Shown: positions 23,318 to 32,464 of the stretch, piece by piece
Position numbering within the stretch: position 1 is the first letter of the stretch
Layout of the letters: each line of letters starts with the position of its first letter
Assembly (NCBI GenBank): GCA_016180645.1
Contig: JACPAV010000013.1
Span: forward strand, 25,049-89,048
Direction of reading: 5' to 3'
Source: Nitrospirota bacterium
GTDB lineage: Bacteria; JACPQY01
DNA length: 64,000 bases
Program-made: the position numbers and the translations under genes
Notes under the pieces: model-generated
What the model saw: only the letters and a program-made list of their open reading frames with translations
Told to the model about the DNA's origin: nothing
The model's database searches: none

Positions 23318-24721
23318 TTATGACTTTGGGTGGGAGGGAAAGCGGGCGGGCATGGAGGAACGGAGCTCGGTCATCAGATCGGTGGTGATGACACGCAAGC
23401 CGCGGGAGCGGGCGGCAGATTCGACGGCGTTGCGGACGATGCCGCGAGCGAAAAAGGGGACGTGATCGAGGCGGGCGAGGGCTTCGGGGGTCCATTGGAC
23501 AGCGTCACCCCCACCCTGACTCTCCCCCTTCAAGGGGGAGGGGGATGTTGTTTCTCCGTGAATTGATGTCGTCGCTCCATAGAAACGATCGGTGGCGAGT
23601 GAGATCGTTTGGCCGCCGTGCGTGCCGGGCTGGTAGACGCACGAGGGGTCTTCCGCCAGGATATCGCCGGTCGCTGCGAAGGCTCGACATCGGCAGCCGC
23701 CGCAGAACTCGGTGAATTCGCATGAGCCGCAGCGGCCGCCGGGGCGTTCAGTCCGAAAGCGCGCGAGGAGTTCGGAGGAATTCCAAATCTGCCCGAAGGG
23801 TTGCTGTCGCACGTTACCGGCCGATACCGGCATGTACGGGCAGGGCGTGACATCTCCGGTCGGTCCAATTCGACAGTAGTAGGTTCCCGCGGGGCATCCA
23901 CCCCCCCGGAACGTGCGGACGAAGGGCGAATCCTGATTCCGCTCCCACAGCACGCGCCGGTAGTGAGGCGCGCACTTCGCATTGATCAGAAGTGATCCTG
24001 CGTGAATCTCCTGCAAACGGGCCAGCTCGCCGAATGCCTCCTCATACTCCTCTGGGGAGAGGTCGCCCAGTGCAGCGCCTCGACCGGTTGGAACAAGAAA
24101 AAATGCGTTCAGCGCCGTGGCGCCTTGTTTCAGACAGAAGTCGGCCAGCGCTGAAAGCTCGCCGACGTTCGCGCGTGTCAGAGTGGTCTCGATGAGAAAA
24201 GGCAGTCCTTCAGCCCGCATCACTTCCACGCCGGCCATCGTATTCTCCCACGCCTTGGGAATTCCCCGAAACCGGTTGTGCTTCCGGGGATCGAGCGAGT
24301 CGACGCTCACGCCGACACCTTTCAGTCCGGATTGGACCAGTCGTCGGGCGACGTCACGGTCCATCAGGCCGCCATGACTCCCCAGGACCGGCCAGAAGCC
24401 GATGGCGGCCGCTTCACGGATCAGATCGAAGATGTCTTTTCGGAGGAGCGGTTCACCGCCCGTGAGGATCAGAAAGGCTTCGGGATTGAGCTCGGCCAGT
24501 TGCGAGAGGACGTCCCGGCACTCCTCCGTGGTGAGTTCGTCGGCACCCGATTCCTTCCCGGTGGCGTCGATGTAGCAGTGGACGCAGGCGAGATTGCACC
24601 GGCGCGTGAGATTCCAGGAGACGGTGAGCGGAAGGAACGGCGGCGACGTGACGCTACTCAGGATTCTCGGTCCCTGGGTCTTCGCTTCGGCGGGGCAATT
24701 CTCCGATCCCCGAAGTCTCAC
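23318..24721 (-). CDS. Radical SAM/SPASM protein with C-terminal PCP_red domain (NirJ/AhbC-D-like)
   Basis: The 467-residue protein has the radical SAM cluster motif C42-x3-C46-x2-C49 (RRCNLACVHCY), GGEPLLRKDIF, and a SPASM region with Cys-rich motifs (GGGCPAGTYYCRIGPTGDVTPCPY, GRCGSCEFTEFCGGCRCRA). The C-terminal 50 residues (WTPEALARLDHVPFFARGIV...) match the PCP_red domain found at the end of light-independent protochlorophyllide reductase subunits. Related proteins act in haem d1 or alternative haem synthesis (NirJ, AhbC, AhbD). A GC-rich repeat is inserted in frame before the PCP_red domain (GETTSPSPLKGESQGGG). It overlaps the next upstream gene by 68 bases, so translation may begin later than 24721. 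Confidence 0.8.
   Translation of the reverse strand: MRLRGSENCPAEAKTQGPRILSSVTSPPFLPLTVSWNLTRRCNLACVHCYIDATGKESGADELTTEECRDVLSQLAELNPEAFLILTGGEPLLRKDIFDLIREAAAIGFWPVLGSHGGLMDRDVARRLVQSGLKGVGVSVDSLDPRKHNRFRGIPKAWENTMAGVEVMRAEGLPFLIETTLTRANVGELSALADFCLKQGATALNAFFLVPTGRGAALGDLSPEEYEEAFGELARLQEIHAGSLLINAKCAPHYRRVLWERNQDSPFVRTFRGGGCPAGTYYCRIGPTGDVTPCPYMPVSAGNVRQQPFGQIWNSSELLARFRTERPGGRCGSCEFTEFCGGCRCRAFAATGDILAEDPSCVYQPGTHGGQTISLATDRFYGATTSIHGETTSPSPLKGESQGGGDAVQWTPEALARLDHVPFFARGIVRNAVESAARSRGLRVITTDLMTELRSSMPARFPSHPKS
23502..23546. repeat. Family C palindromic repeat inside the radical SAM gene
   Basis: TCACCCCCACCC is followed by CTCCCCCTTCAAGGGGGAGG, the same unit as at 19444-19490 in the opposite orientation. 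It keeps the host reading frame open and encodes a Ser/Pro/Gly-rich linker. Confidence 0.75.
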
Positions 24722-26600
24722 CCGTGCTGAGACCGGGGAGGCGGCGCTCCACCCGTTTCAGGTCATCTGCAATGTTGTCCAGCGCGGCCTTAACCACCTC
24801 GAAGGTCACGTGCTTGATGCCGGTCTTCTCGGCGTGGCTTTCCACGGCCTCCTTGATCCGTTTCCGAAGGAATCCCTCCGGGTAGGCCTTGATCGCCTCG
24901 AACGCATCATCGGTCCACTTGCACTGGTACCCGCCGAGCAGATCCCCGAACCCTTCCTCCCTGAACATCTCCTCAACAAACTCTTTAGGTATGATGGATA
25001 ACTCTCTGATTCTTGCATTTTTCTCTATGCGAGCGCGGAGTCGGCGCTTGGTGTACCCCTGCGGGGCCTTCGCGAGGGTATTCCATGCTTCATAGGACCA
25101 TCGCATCCGGGCGCCGTCAAAGGTTTCCTCCACCTGCGGTTCACCCTGGCCCAGGGCGAGTGCTTCCAGTGCCTCCTTGTCCAGCGGACCGAACTCCTTC
25201 GCGGAACAGACGGGGCATTGAACGGGAGATTCCATTTTCGACACGTATCCGCAGTTCGCGCAGACTTGGAGGCTGACCTTGCCTGTGGCGACGGCTTGGT
25301 AGACCATCTTGACCGCTGCATCCGCCAGCATCCGGGCCGCCTGTTCCGGAAACATCTGTCCCATCGCCTTGTTGATGACGCTGTCCGTAATGACCGTGTG
25401 GCCCATTTCGAAAGCGTATCGGGCCACCACCATGCGGATCAGGTTCCGGCGCATTTCAGGCACACGCTCGAGCCGCTTTTCGGCCTCCGGCGACCACGTG
25501 AGGTACTGTTTGGTGCGCAGGTCCAGCGGCGGAAGGTATTTCTGCGTGCTCACGAAGACGTTGCAGGGGGCCATCCGCAGAAGGTTTTCCGTATTGTTCC
25601 CGATGTCGAGATCCTCTCCGCCGTGGTAGCCGACCTTGCCCAGAACGAGGAGCCAGGGATTGGACTCTTTCGCGTATTTCAGAATTTTCGGGTAAGCCTT
25701 GCCGTCGAGGAGCGTGGTTTTGAGCGTCACGCCCTTTTCCTGGGCGACCTCCTTCGCCACCTGGAGATGCGTTTGATAGATCCGTCCCAGCCCGGTGTCG
25801 ATGATTTCTTCATGGAGTTTTTCCTGTTCCTTGAAACGGAAGACCTTCGCGCCTTCTTCCGACAGGACCTTGGAAATCATGTGGAAGAGAACGTAGTGAA
25901 GATAGGGATCGTACACCGCGACGGCCTCGACTTCCTTGTTGAACACCTCGGCGAGTTTGAAGGCGGTCAGGAGTGCCGCGAAAGAATGAGGAGAACCGTC
26001 GATGCCGACGAGGATTCGACGCCCATGGCCGTTGGCATGCGCGCCTTCCCGCGTCGCTTCGCTCCCGGGACGGCGAAAGGATTCGTTATCCGGAATGACG
26101 CCGCCTCCCTCCGTTTCCCGCACGAGGAGGAGATCCGCCTGAGTCCGCCGCGCGACGCGTTCGCACACGCTTCCGATCATGCTGTCCTTCGTGGCGCCCA
26201 TGCCGAGCGTGCCCATGACAACGAGGTCGTATTGACTCTCGCGGATGTCCTTGACGAGGGAGCGCCAGTGCAGTCCGTCGATGATCTTGCCCGAGTAGGG
26301 CACCGATTCCTTCTCACACAGGAGCTTGACTTGGTCGAGGTAGGAATCGGAGATGAGCCGGAGGCCCATGGTGATGAGCGTGTCGTGCAATTTCCTCTGC
26401 CGCTCCATCTCCTTCTCGTTCAGGAACTCCTCCGGCAAGGTGTATTCCATCTGGCGGAAGCGGACATCATGCAGGGCGGCGGCATAAACGTGAGAACCGA
26501 CCACCGTGGCGCCGGTACCCTTGGCGATCCGAACCGCCATGTGCGCGGCGGCCATCGAATGGTCGCTCTGGTCGTGAGGAACGCAGATATTACGCCACAT
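24654..26600 (-). CDS. Fusion of two universal-stress domains, a zinc ribbon and PCP_red-like domains
   Basis: The 648-residue protein has USP domain 1 (residues 1-165, with VVMGTLGMGATKDSMIGSVCERVARR), USP domain 2 (about 195-370, starting RRILVGIDGSPHS and ending GNNTENLLRMAPCNVFV), a helical linker, a rubredoxin-like zinc ribbon at about 446-470 (CANCGYVSK, CPVCSAKEFGP), and two PCP_red-like segments (MRWSYEAWNTLAKAPQGYTKRRL; WTDDAFEAIKAYPEGFLRKRIK). Both USP halves keep ATP-type G-rich motifs. The radical SAM gene that follows also ends in PCP_red, which links the two. Function is unknown; haem or redox cofactor handling is an inference. Confidence 0.8.
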   Translation of the reverse strand: MWRNICVPHDQSDHSMAAAHMAVRIAKGTGATVVGSHVYAAALHDVRFRQMEYTLPEEFLNEKEMERQRKLHDTLITMGLRLISDSYLDQVKLLCEKESVPYSGKIIDGLHWRSLVKDIRESQYDLVVMGTLGMGATKDSMIGSVCERVARRTQADLLLVRETEGGGVIPDNESFRRPGSEATREGAHANGHGRRILVGIDGSPHSFAALLTAFKLAEVFNKEVEAVAVYDPYLHYVLFHMISKVLSEEGAKVFRFKEQEKLHEEIIDTGLGRIYQTHLQVAKEVAQEKGVTLKTTLLDGKAYPKILKYAKESNPWLLVLGKVGYHGGEDLDIGNNTENLLRMAPCNVFVSTQKYLPPLDLRTKQYLTWSPEAEKRLERVPEMRRNLIRMVVARYAFEMGHTVITDSVINKAMGQMFPEQAARMLADAAVKMVYQAVATGKVSLQVCANCGYVSKMESPVQCPVCSAKEFGPLDKEALEALALGQGEPQVEETFDGARMRWSYEAWNTLAKAPQGYTKRRLRARIEKNARIRELSIIPKEFVEEMFREEGFGDLLGGYQCKWTDDAFEAIKAYPEGFLRKRIKEAVESHAEKTGIKHVTFEVVKAALDNIADDLKRVERRLPGLSTGETSGIGELPRRSEDPGTENPE

Positions 26601-26709
26601 CGGCTGTGAACCTCTCAGGCGCAGGGATCGATAGAGACTTCGCGAGTCCAGTTAACACGTCGCCGATCACCATGATGAAAGACGGGTCGTGAGGGGGGGT
26701 CCCCAACGC

Positions 26710-27423
26710 CTATTTTTTCCCCAAGGAGAAGTCGGCCATGACTGTCTTTCCGCCATCCACGGTTACCTCTTTTATGGCCTTGCCGAGTTTCTCGTGCCAG
26801 ACCTCCACGGAGTACTTTCCCGGGGGAACGTCGGGTAGCGCGAAGGAGCCGGAGGGGTCCGTGACAGCGTAGTAGGGATGCTCCACCACTTGCAGCCAGC
26901 CGTGCATCCATTCATGGGCGTCGCAACGCACCTCGATCGTTTCCGCTTCGGCGAAGTTCGAGCCCTCCACCGTCATCTGTTTCTTGAACTTGGGCATGGC
27001 CTTGTTGAAAGACGGATTCTTCGCGGCGAAGGTATGAACGTTGTGAAGAATGCCGTCCGAATTCAGAATGTCGAGCGGCGCGCCCTTGGGCACGAGCACG
27101 ACGTGTGGTGTGTATTCGCACGCTTTCTGGTCCAGCGCCTGCTTCGGGAGCGCCATTTTCTTTCCCTTGTCGATGTTGACGATGCGGACCACGGCGTTCT
27201 GAAGCCCGCCGTCCTTCGTAGCCAGCACATCCGGGGCCGTCTTTTCCTTGCCACAGACCTCCTGGTCCTTGCTGGTCGCAATCTTCTTCGCCGCCGGGAC
27301 CGGACCTGAGATTTTGACTTTCCCCGAGATCGCCCCACCGCCGGAGACCGCTATCTCCTGATAGGCGAGAGCCGGGGACATGATGCACGCCGACAAGATC
27401 AGTGCCGCTAACCATCTGCTCAT
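26710..27423 (-). CDS. Exported cupredoxin-like / methylamine-utilisation-like protein
   Basis: The 237-residue protein has a signal peptide (LAALILSACIMSPALA). The body has a plastocyanin-like region with the potential copper ligands NSDGILHNVHTF, EVRCDAHEWMHGW, and a C-terminal carboxypeptidase-regulatory-like beta domain (YAVTDPSGSFALPDVPPGKYSVEVWHEKL). This layout is known in proteins encoded next to multihaem cytochromes. It is the last gene of the bd-like oxidase cluster, 58 bases after the tri-haem cytochrome gene. It could be a periplasmic electron carrier, but metal binding is inferred. Confidence 0.75.
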   Translation of the reverse strand: MSRWLAALILSACIMSPALAYQEIAVSGGGAISGKVKISGPVPAAKKIATSKDQEVCGKEKTAPDVLATKDGGLQNAVVRIVNIDKGKKMALPKQALDQKACEYTPHVVLVPKGAPLDILNSDGILHNVHTFAAKNPSFNKAMPKFKKQMTVEGSNFAEAETIEVRCDAHEWMHGWLQVVEHPYYAVTDPSGSFALPDVPPGKYSVEVWHEKLGKAIKEVTVDGGKTVMADFSLGKK

Positions 27424-27481
27424 TGGAACCTCCTTAGCCTCTCTGATGACGCCTGAAAATTAGTTCCGAATTTCGGTGGTG

Positions 27482-29779
27482 TCAACCCCTTGTCCGCTTG
27501 GCCACCCAAACTTCCGCCGCGAGGGCGAGGAGCCCGAACAACACGGAATAGGCATACGACTTTTTCGACGGCTTCTCTTTCAACATCAGGTGGTACCATG
27601 CGGAGAGGGAACATTTCCCTTCCGTTTCCCCCTGGGATCCATCCCACGTGAGGAACCCGACCGGAATGTACTCGCCGGAGGGAAAATCAAGATCTATCTC
27701 GTCATCGGATTGGAGTGGACGGGTGAACACGACCTTGTAGCGTCCGTTCAGGTAGGACTGACTGCCCGTCACGTCCTGTTTCTCCTGCTTGACCCACGTC
27801 CCCACACCGTTGGCCGTGTATTCGCCGATCTCTTTCGATTCGGAGTCCCACGACCAGAGGTTCACCGCCTTCTGCGGGTCACCCATCACGAAATGGGGCT
27901 TCTCCATTCCTTTCATCAACGTCTCCGGGAATTGGAGTGCCGCGCGGTCCGCGAAGACGGGTGCGGGAGGCGCGGGCGGCGCCGACGAATCCGTGCCGGG
28001 TTTGGGCTCGATCGGCGTCTTGGGATCGCTCAGGGTAGGATCGTGCCACTCCAGGAGAAAAGCGATCGACTTGCCGTCATGGAAAGCCTTCACGGACACG
28101 GAGTCGTTGGCCGGCTTGGTGTTTCTCGGCGGGATCACCATTTGGCCGAGGAGGGGAAAGCGCGAGTACGTCACTTTGTCCCACTGGGGATCATCGAGGG
28201 TCGTCGGCAATTGGGTCGAAAACTCCGCCAGGAGCAAAGTCGCCGGTTTGGACTTCGGCTCCATGGACAACGTTTCCACATAACGAGCCACATCCCATAG
28301 ATCCTCCGGTTTCTCGACGGATTCGGCGAAGGCCGGCATGGGGGTGCCCTGAATGCCGGTATAGAGAGTGGTGAAGATGCTCTGGGCGGAGTGGCCCCGG
28401 CGGAAATTCCAAGGCTTGGAAAGATTCGCCGGGGAGATCCGCTCGCCCCAGTCATCCTTCAAATCTTTCGCCGAGGGGCCATCCGCGAGTCCCTCCCGGC
28501 CGTGGCACTTCCAGCACTCGATATCCTCGTAGAGCTGCTTGCCGCGGGTGAGGCTTTCGGGCGTCGAGGGTGTTTCGGCAACCACCGGAATCGCCTCGGG
28601 CTTGGAATCGGAGAAACGGGGCGAGAAGGCCTTGATGTAGGCGACCAGATCTTTCATCTGTTTCTCGGTGAGCGAGTCCCTCCAGCCGGGCATGGTGGTG
28701 CCGGCCAGACCTTTCGCGATGGCGAGAAAGAGATCTTCATCCGAAGGAACCATGCCTTCTTTGGTGTGCCTGATTTTGTACAGGCCGCGGGTGAAATCGC
28801 GCGCGACGGGGTAAATGAACTCTCGGGCGGGGCCGTGTCCGTCGCCATTCACGCCGTGGCATCCCGAGCACTTGCGATCGTACAGGATCTTGACCTCCGA
28901 ATCGGCCGCCGAGGCGGGCGCAGCCGGCTCTGCCGGAGTCGGTTCGGCGTAAGCGCTCTTCATGCCGAAGGATTTGTACATGGCGTGACGTCGCGATCGC
29001 GCATCGCCGCCGGAAGCATGCTCGTGCTCTGCCGCCTCCCAAGTCCGCGGTTGGTATCCGGACGCATCGTAGATGAAGAGGATGGCTTTCCAAATCTCGT
29101 CCTCGGTGAGTGTGTCCTCCCATGCGGGCATGGCCGAGTTCCAGGGTTTGCCGCCGCTCGGGAGTCCGCGCCAACCCAGCGAAACGCGCCAGAAGACGAA
29201 CGACTCCTGGAGCTGGGCGATCGTGCCGGCGTCGCGGAAGTTGGCCGGGATGGGGTTCAGCGCGCCCGCGAACGGTCCGTTTCCATCGAGATTGTCGCCG
29301 TGGCAGTAGAAGCAATTCTTGAAATAGATCTCCTGTCCTTCGGTGATGTGTTTGGGCAGGTTTTCCTTGTCCTCGCGCAGGGGATTGGCCAGGCCCTGGA
29401 TATTGAACGGTCGGCCCTTGAAGGTGATTTCGAGCGGCGGCTCAGGATGAATGGTCCGCGATTCGGCGGGTGGGAGGTATTGGGGCGTGAGTTTCTGGAA
29501 GACGAAGGTGCCTGCGCCCAAGGGAAAGAGAATGAATAGCACAAGGCGGACCGCCTTGAGGGCGGCGGTCCGCCCGGACAGTGTGTCCAGGATCGGCGTG
29601 TAGAAGCGTTTGAACCGTTCCTCATCGGAGGACACGTAGAGCAGAAGGGCCGCGAAGAGGAGCGCGCGGTACATGTTCATCACGAAACCTGGAATCGGCG
29701 GCCGGACGAGACCGAGGGCGAAGAGAGCCAGCGCGTAGATCAGGGCGAATTGAAGGAGGGGAGATTTCAGAAGTTTCAT
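27482..29779 (-). CDS. Tri-haem cytochrome c with ethylbenzene-dehydrogenase-type haem domain
   Basis: The 765-residue membrane-anchored protein has about three N-terminal hydrophobic segments. Three cytochrome c domains follow, with CFYCH, CSGCH and CWKCH haem sites, the first followed by NLDGNGPFAGALNPIPANFRD. Residues about 510-720 resemble the haem b-binding gamma subunit (EbdC/DmsR type) of complex II-like molybdoenzymes (DDPQWDKVTYSRFPLLGQM, AFLLEWHDPTL, DRAALQFP, GSQSYLNGRYKVVFTRPL). A final membrane helix precedes the basic end. It overlaps the di-haem cytochrome gene by 4 bases. It is probably a periplasm-facing electron relay to or from the bd-like oxidase. Confidence 0.85.
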   Translation of the reverse strand: MKLLKSPLLQFALIYALALFALGLVRPPIPGFVMNMYRALLFAALLLYVSSDEERFKRFYTPILDTLSGRTAALKAVRLVLFILFPLGAGTFVFQKLTPQYLPPAESRTIHPEPPLEITFKGRPFNIQGLANPLREDKENLPKHITEGQEIYFKNCFYCHGDNLDGNGPFAGALNPIPANFRDAGTIAQLQESFVFWRVSLGWRGLPSGGKPWNSAMPAWEDTLTEDEIWKAILFIYDASGYQPRTWEAAEHEHASGGDARSRRHAMYKSFGMKSAYAEPTPAEPAAPASAADSEVKILYDRKCSGCHGVNGDGHGPAREFIYPVARDFTRGLYKIRHTKEGMVPSDEDLFLAIAKGLAGTTMPGWRDSLTEKQMKDLVAYIKAFSPRFSDSKPEAIPVVAETPSTPESLTRGKQLYEDIECWKCHGREGLADGPSAKDLKDDWGERISPANLSKPWNFRRGHSAQSIFTTLYTGIQGTPMPAFAESVEKPEDLWDVARYVETLSMEPKSKPATLLLAEFSTQLPTTLDDPQWDKVTYSRFPLLGQMVIPPRNTKPANDSVSVKAFHDGKSIAFLLEWHDPTLSDPKTPIEPKPGTDSSAPPAPPAPVFADRAALQFPETLMKGMEKPHFVMGDPQKAVNLWSWDSESKEIGEYTANGVGTWVKQEKQDVTGSQSYLNGRYKVVFTRPLQSDDEIDLDFPSGEYIPVGFLTWDGSQGETEGKCSLSAWYHLMLKEKPSKKSYAYSVLFGLLALAAEVWVAKRTRG

Positions 29780-30567
29780 CTGAGGGTCATCAGGAAGGCC
29801 ACGATGTCATCGATCTCTGCCGGCGTGAGACGGGTTGCGAAATCGGGCGGCATGACGCTTGGAGGATATCCAACCGCGATCTCGGCGTTCGGTTCCAGGA
29901 TCGATTTATGGATGAATTCCTCTCCCTTCGCCGAGATCTTGCTGAGATCCGGTCCGAGCACCGCGGCGGCATTTGGATTTCCGGGCACGATGTGGCAAGC
30001 GCCGCATGCGGCCTTGGTGAGGAATAGCTGCTTCCCGCGTTCTTCAGGAGTGAGGGGGGTGAGGTCGACCGGCTTTTCTTCCTTGGCCGCTGCGCGGAGA
30101 AGGGTCTTGAGGTGTTCCATGTCGCATCCCGGTTGGGCGCCGAGGCTCTCCATGTAGTTGACCACGGCCCACATCTCGAACTCATTGAGCATGGCCGGCG
30201 GCTTGTTCGCGGGCGGCATGATGGGGGGAAAACCTTCGACCACGAAGGCCTGGGGTTCGGCAAGGGACTGATACAGATATTCCGAGGCTGTCTTGCCCGG
30301 GATTCGCTTGGCCGCGCGCACCCCGATGCCCGAGTAGGCCGGACCGCGGCCGTCCGGTGGATCGATGGTGTGGCAGACCAGGCATTGTCCTTTTCCCGTA
30401 AGCGTTTTCTTCCCGGCCTCGATCACCTGGGCGCACGTCAGCGTATCGGGATTGAGCTTGATCTCCTCCGGTGGGAGGGATTCGCTCTGGGGGATTTTCG
30501 TGACGAACCAGGCATAGAAACCGGTCACGGCGACGACGAAAAGCAGGATGCGTCCGATCACCTTCAT
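29776..30567 (-). CDS. Membrane-anchored di-haem cytochrome c
   Basis: The 263-residue protein has an N-terminal membrane helix (IGRILLFVVAVTGFYAWFV) and two class I cytochrome c domains with haem sites CLVCH (about residue 62) and CGACH (about residue 188). Distal Met candidates are PPIMPPANKP and PPSVMPPDFA. It lies 9 bases downstream of the bd-like oxidase gene and overlaps the next cytochrome gene, forming one transcription unit. Confidence 0.9.
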   Translation of the reverse strand: MKVIGRILLFVVAVTGFYAWFVTKIPQSESLPPEEIKLNPDTLTCAQVIEAGKKTLTGKGQCLVCHTIDPPDGRGPAYSGIGVRAAKRIPGKTASEYLYQSLAEPQAFVVEGFPPIMPPANKPPAMLNEFEMWAVVNYMESLGAQPGCDMEHLKTLLRAAAKEEKPVDLTPLTPEERGKQLFLTKAACGACHIVPGNPNAAAVLGPDLSKISAKGEEFIHKSILEPNAEIAVGYPPSVMPPDFATRLTPAEIDDIVAFLMTLR

Positions 30568-30576
30568 GCGGTCACC

Positions 30577-32316
30577 TCAGAGCGATACTTCGACCTTCTT
30601 GTTGATCTTGCTTCCGAGGAAGAAGACCAGGCCGATGAACAGGAAGAAAACGATGACGCACAAGGAGACCATGCCCCCTGAGAAACCGTGGGTGGGAAGA
30701 TAGGCGCCGGCCGACGTATCCTTGAGCGATCCATACACATGCCAGAACTGGCGGATGCCGGAGCGGATGTAACCCATCAGGCCCATCAACCAGATGAAGG
30801 AGATGGTCAGGAACAGGAGAACGTACTGGGATCGCGCGGGCATCTGCCCCCAGCGGATCGGACCGATGATGCGGGCCCCACGATAAAGGAGGACGTCGAT
30901 CAGCGTTCCGAAGATGAGGACGGCCGCGACGGCTTCCACTTGGTAGACCGAAAAACCGACTCGGACGATCGCCGGAACGAAATAGCCGTATACGCCGAGG
31001 AATATCACAATACCGGCCGCGCCGATGACCAGCAGGGCAAGCAGGGAGTTGCCCAAGGCCTTCCATCCGGCCATACATTCCTTGTTGGCGCGCCGGTAGA
31101 ATAGGAAGCTCAGGTAGGTCGTGAGGATCATGAGGTTCACGGCGGTGTTCTTGGCCGACATGACTCCGAGGACGCCGAGCACCGGGTGGTGCGATCCGCC
31201 GAGCGCGCGGGCTTCCTCCAGGGAGGCAACCAACGAGTGCGGCGTGAGCCAAACGGCGTAGCAAAGCGTCAGGACGATCAGGAGTGGAGGGATGGCTCTT
31301 TTATATCGCCGGGCGCCTTCGATCTTGCCCATCGCCATCCAAAGGTAGTAATTCAGACCCATGAACAGGGCGCCGATGATCGTGGCCTGAACGATCCACA
31401 GCCACGAGAAGCTCCCGCCCATCATGGACACGCCCATCTGCTCCGAATACGCGTAGATTTCCCTCGCCAAGTAATAGCCCATGAAGGGCAGCGGGATGAG
31501 CGCCGAGATCATGATGAAGTTGCCGATGTAGCCCATCCAGTCGAAGTAGGCGCGATCCTCATCGGTCTTGGCCGAGAGGAATCGGAAGGCGGCGTAGGCG
31601 GAGGCGACGGCGCCCCCGAAGGCGACGTTGGCGACCATGCGATGGAGGTTGAGGGGCATCCAGGCGTACGTTTGGATCACCTTCGACATGCTCTCGCGCA
31701 CGCCGGCATCGGACACGCCCTGCGGCGTCATCGTGTAGGCCACCCATGCGTTGGTCAGGAACACGATCGTCGTCCCCACGAGATTGAGGAGCACTCCGAT
31801 CAGGATGTGCAAACCTTTCCTCTTGGCCATCTTGTCCCACGTCAGGAAGTAGACTTCGACAAGAATGACCTCCGCGAAGAGCAGGCCGATGTAGACAAAC
31901 CACGTCGGCTCGAAAATGTTCTTCATATGAACGAAAAACTTCGGGTAGAAGATGGCGAAGGCGACAAGCATGCCGCCGCCGGTGAGAGAGGTGATCGCGC
32001 CGGCCAGGGCGAACAGTTTGGTGAAGTCCCATGCCAGGAGATCCATCTTGGCGTCCTTGGTCCGCCAGCCGATGACCTCCACGATGACGGCGAAGATCGG
32101 CACCCCAAGCATGAATGCGCCAAGCATGAGGTGAAGCTGCGCTACAACCCAGATGATGAGCCGCGAGCCGCCGCGGCCAAAGTCCCGGTAGTCCGCATGG
32201 GGGAGCGTTTCGTTGAGGACGTAGATGACAAGGTAGGAAACGACGAGGATGGCGAGAGTCTTGAAGACGCCCTTGAACACCCCCCCCCCGACACTGTGGT
32301 GGGCGTCAGAATTCAT
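30577..32316 (-). CDS. Cytochrome bd-like oxidase subunit I (CydA-like, divergent)
   Basis: The 579-residue protein has about 14 membrane helices. The N-terminal half follows CydA: WVVAQLHLMLGAF (haem-ligand His candidate), FTKLFALAGAITSLTGGGMLVAFAIFYP, EVILVEVYFLTWDKM, and GLHILIGVLLNLVGTTIVFLTNAWVAY, matching the second haem-ligand His region. The quinol-loop motif GRxPW is not seen, and no CydB follows; instead two cytochromes c do. Similar bd-like proteins with cytochrome partners are known in Nitrospira-type bacteria. ATG 32316 is preferred; 32352 is an alternative. A 10-G run (32280-32289) lies at codons 9-13. Reduction of O2 or NO is inferred, not shown. Confidence 0.75.
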   Translation of the reverse strand: MNSDAHHSVGGGVFKGVFKTLAILVVSYLVIYVLNETLPHADYRDFGRGGSRLIIWVVAQLHLMLGAFMLGVPIFAVIVEVIGWRTKDAKMDLLAWDFTKLFALAGAITSLTGGGMLVAFAIFYPKFFVHMKNIFEPTWFVYIGLLFAEVILVEVYFLTWDKMAKRKGLHILIGVLLNLVGTTIVFLTNAWVAYTMTPQGVSDAGVRESMSKVIQTYAWMPLNLHRMVANVAFGGAVASAYAAFRFLSAKTDEDRAYFDWMGYIGNFIMISALIPLPFMGYYLAREIYAYSEQMGVSMMGGSFSWLWIVQATIIGALFMGLNYYLWMAMGKIEGARRYKRAIPPLLIVLTLCYAVWLTPHSLVASLEEARALGGSHHPVLGVLGVMSAKNTAVNLMILTTYLSFLFYRRANKECMAGWKALGNSLLALLVIGAAGIVIFLGVYGYFVPAIVRVGFSVYQVEAVAAVLIFGTLIDVLLYRGARIIGPIRWGQMPARSQYVLLFLTISFIWLMGLMGYIRSGIRQFWHVYGSLKDTSAGAYLPTHGFSGGMVSLCVIVFFLFIGLVFFLGSKINKKVEVSL

Positions 32317-32464
32317 TCGACGGGCAACAAGTCCCTGTCCCGGCAAGCGCATCGCGCGTCACTCTATTCAAACGAGGCGGCAAGTCAAGCCATTTCGGAG
32401 CGACATTCCATGATCCACGTCAGTGGAAAAAGGTGAAGCACTAATCTAGAGTAGTCAGGTCACG

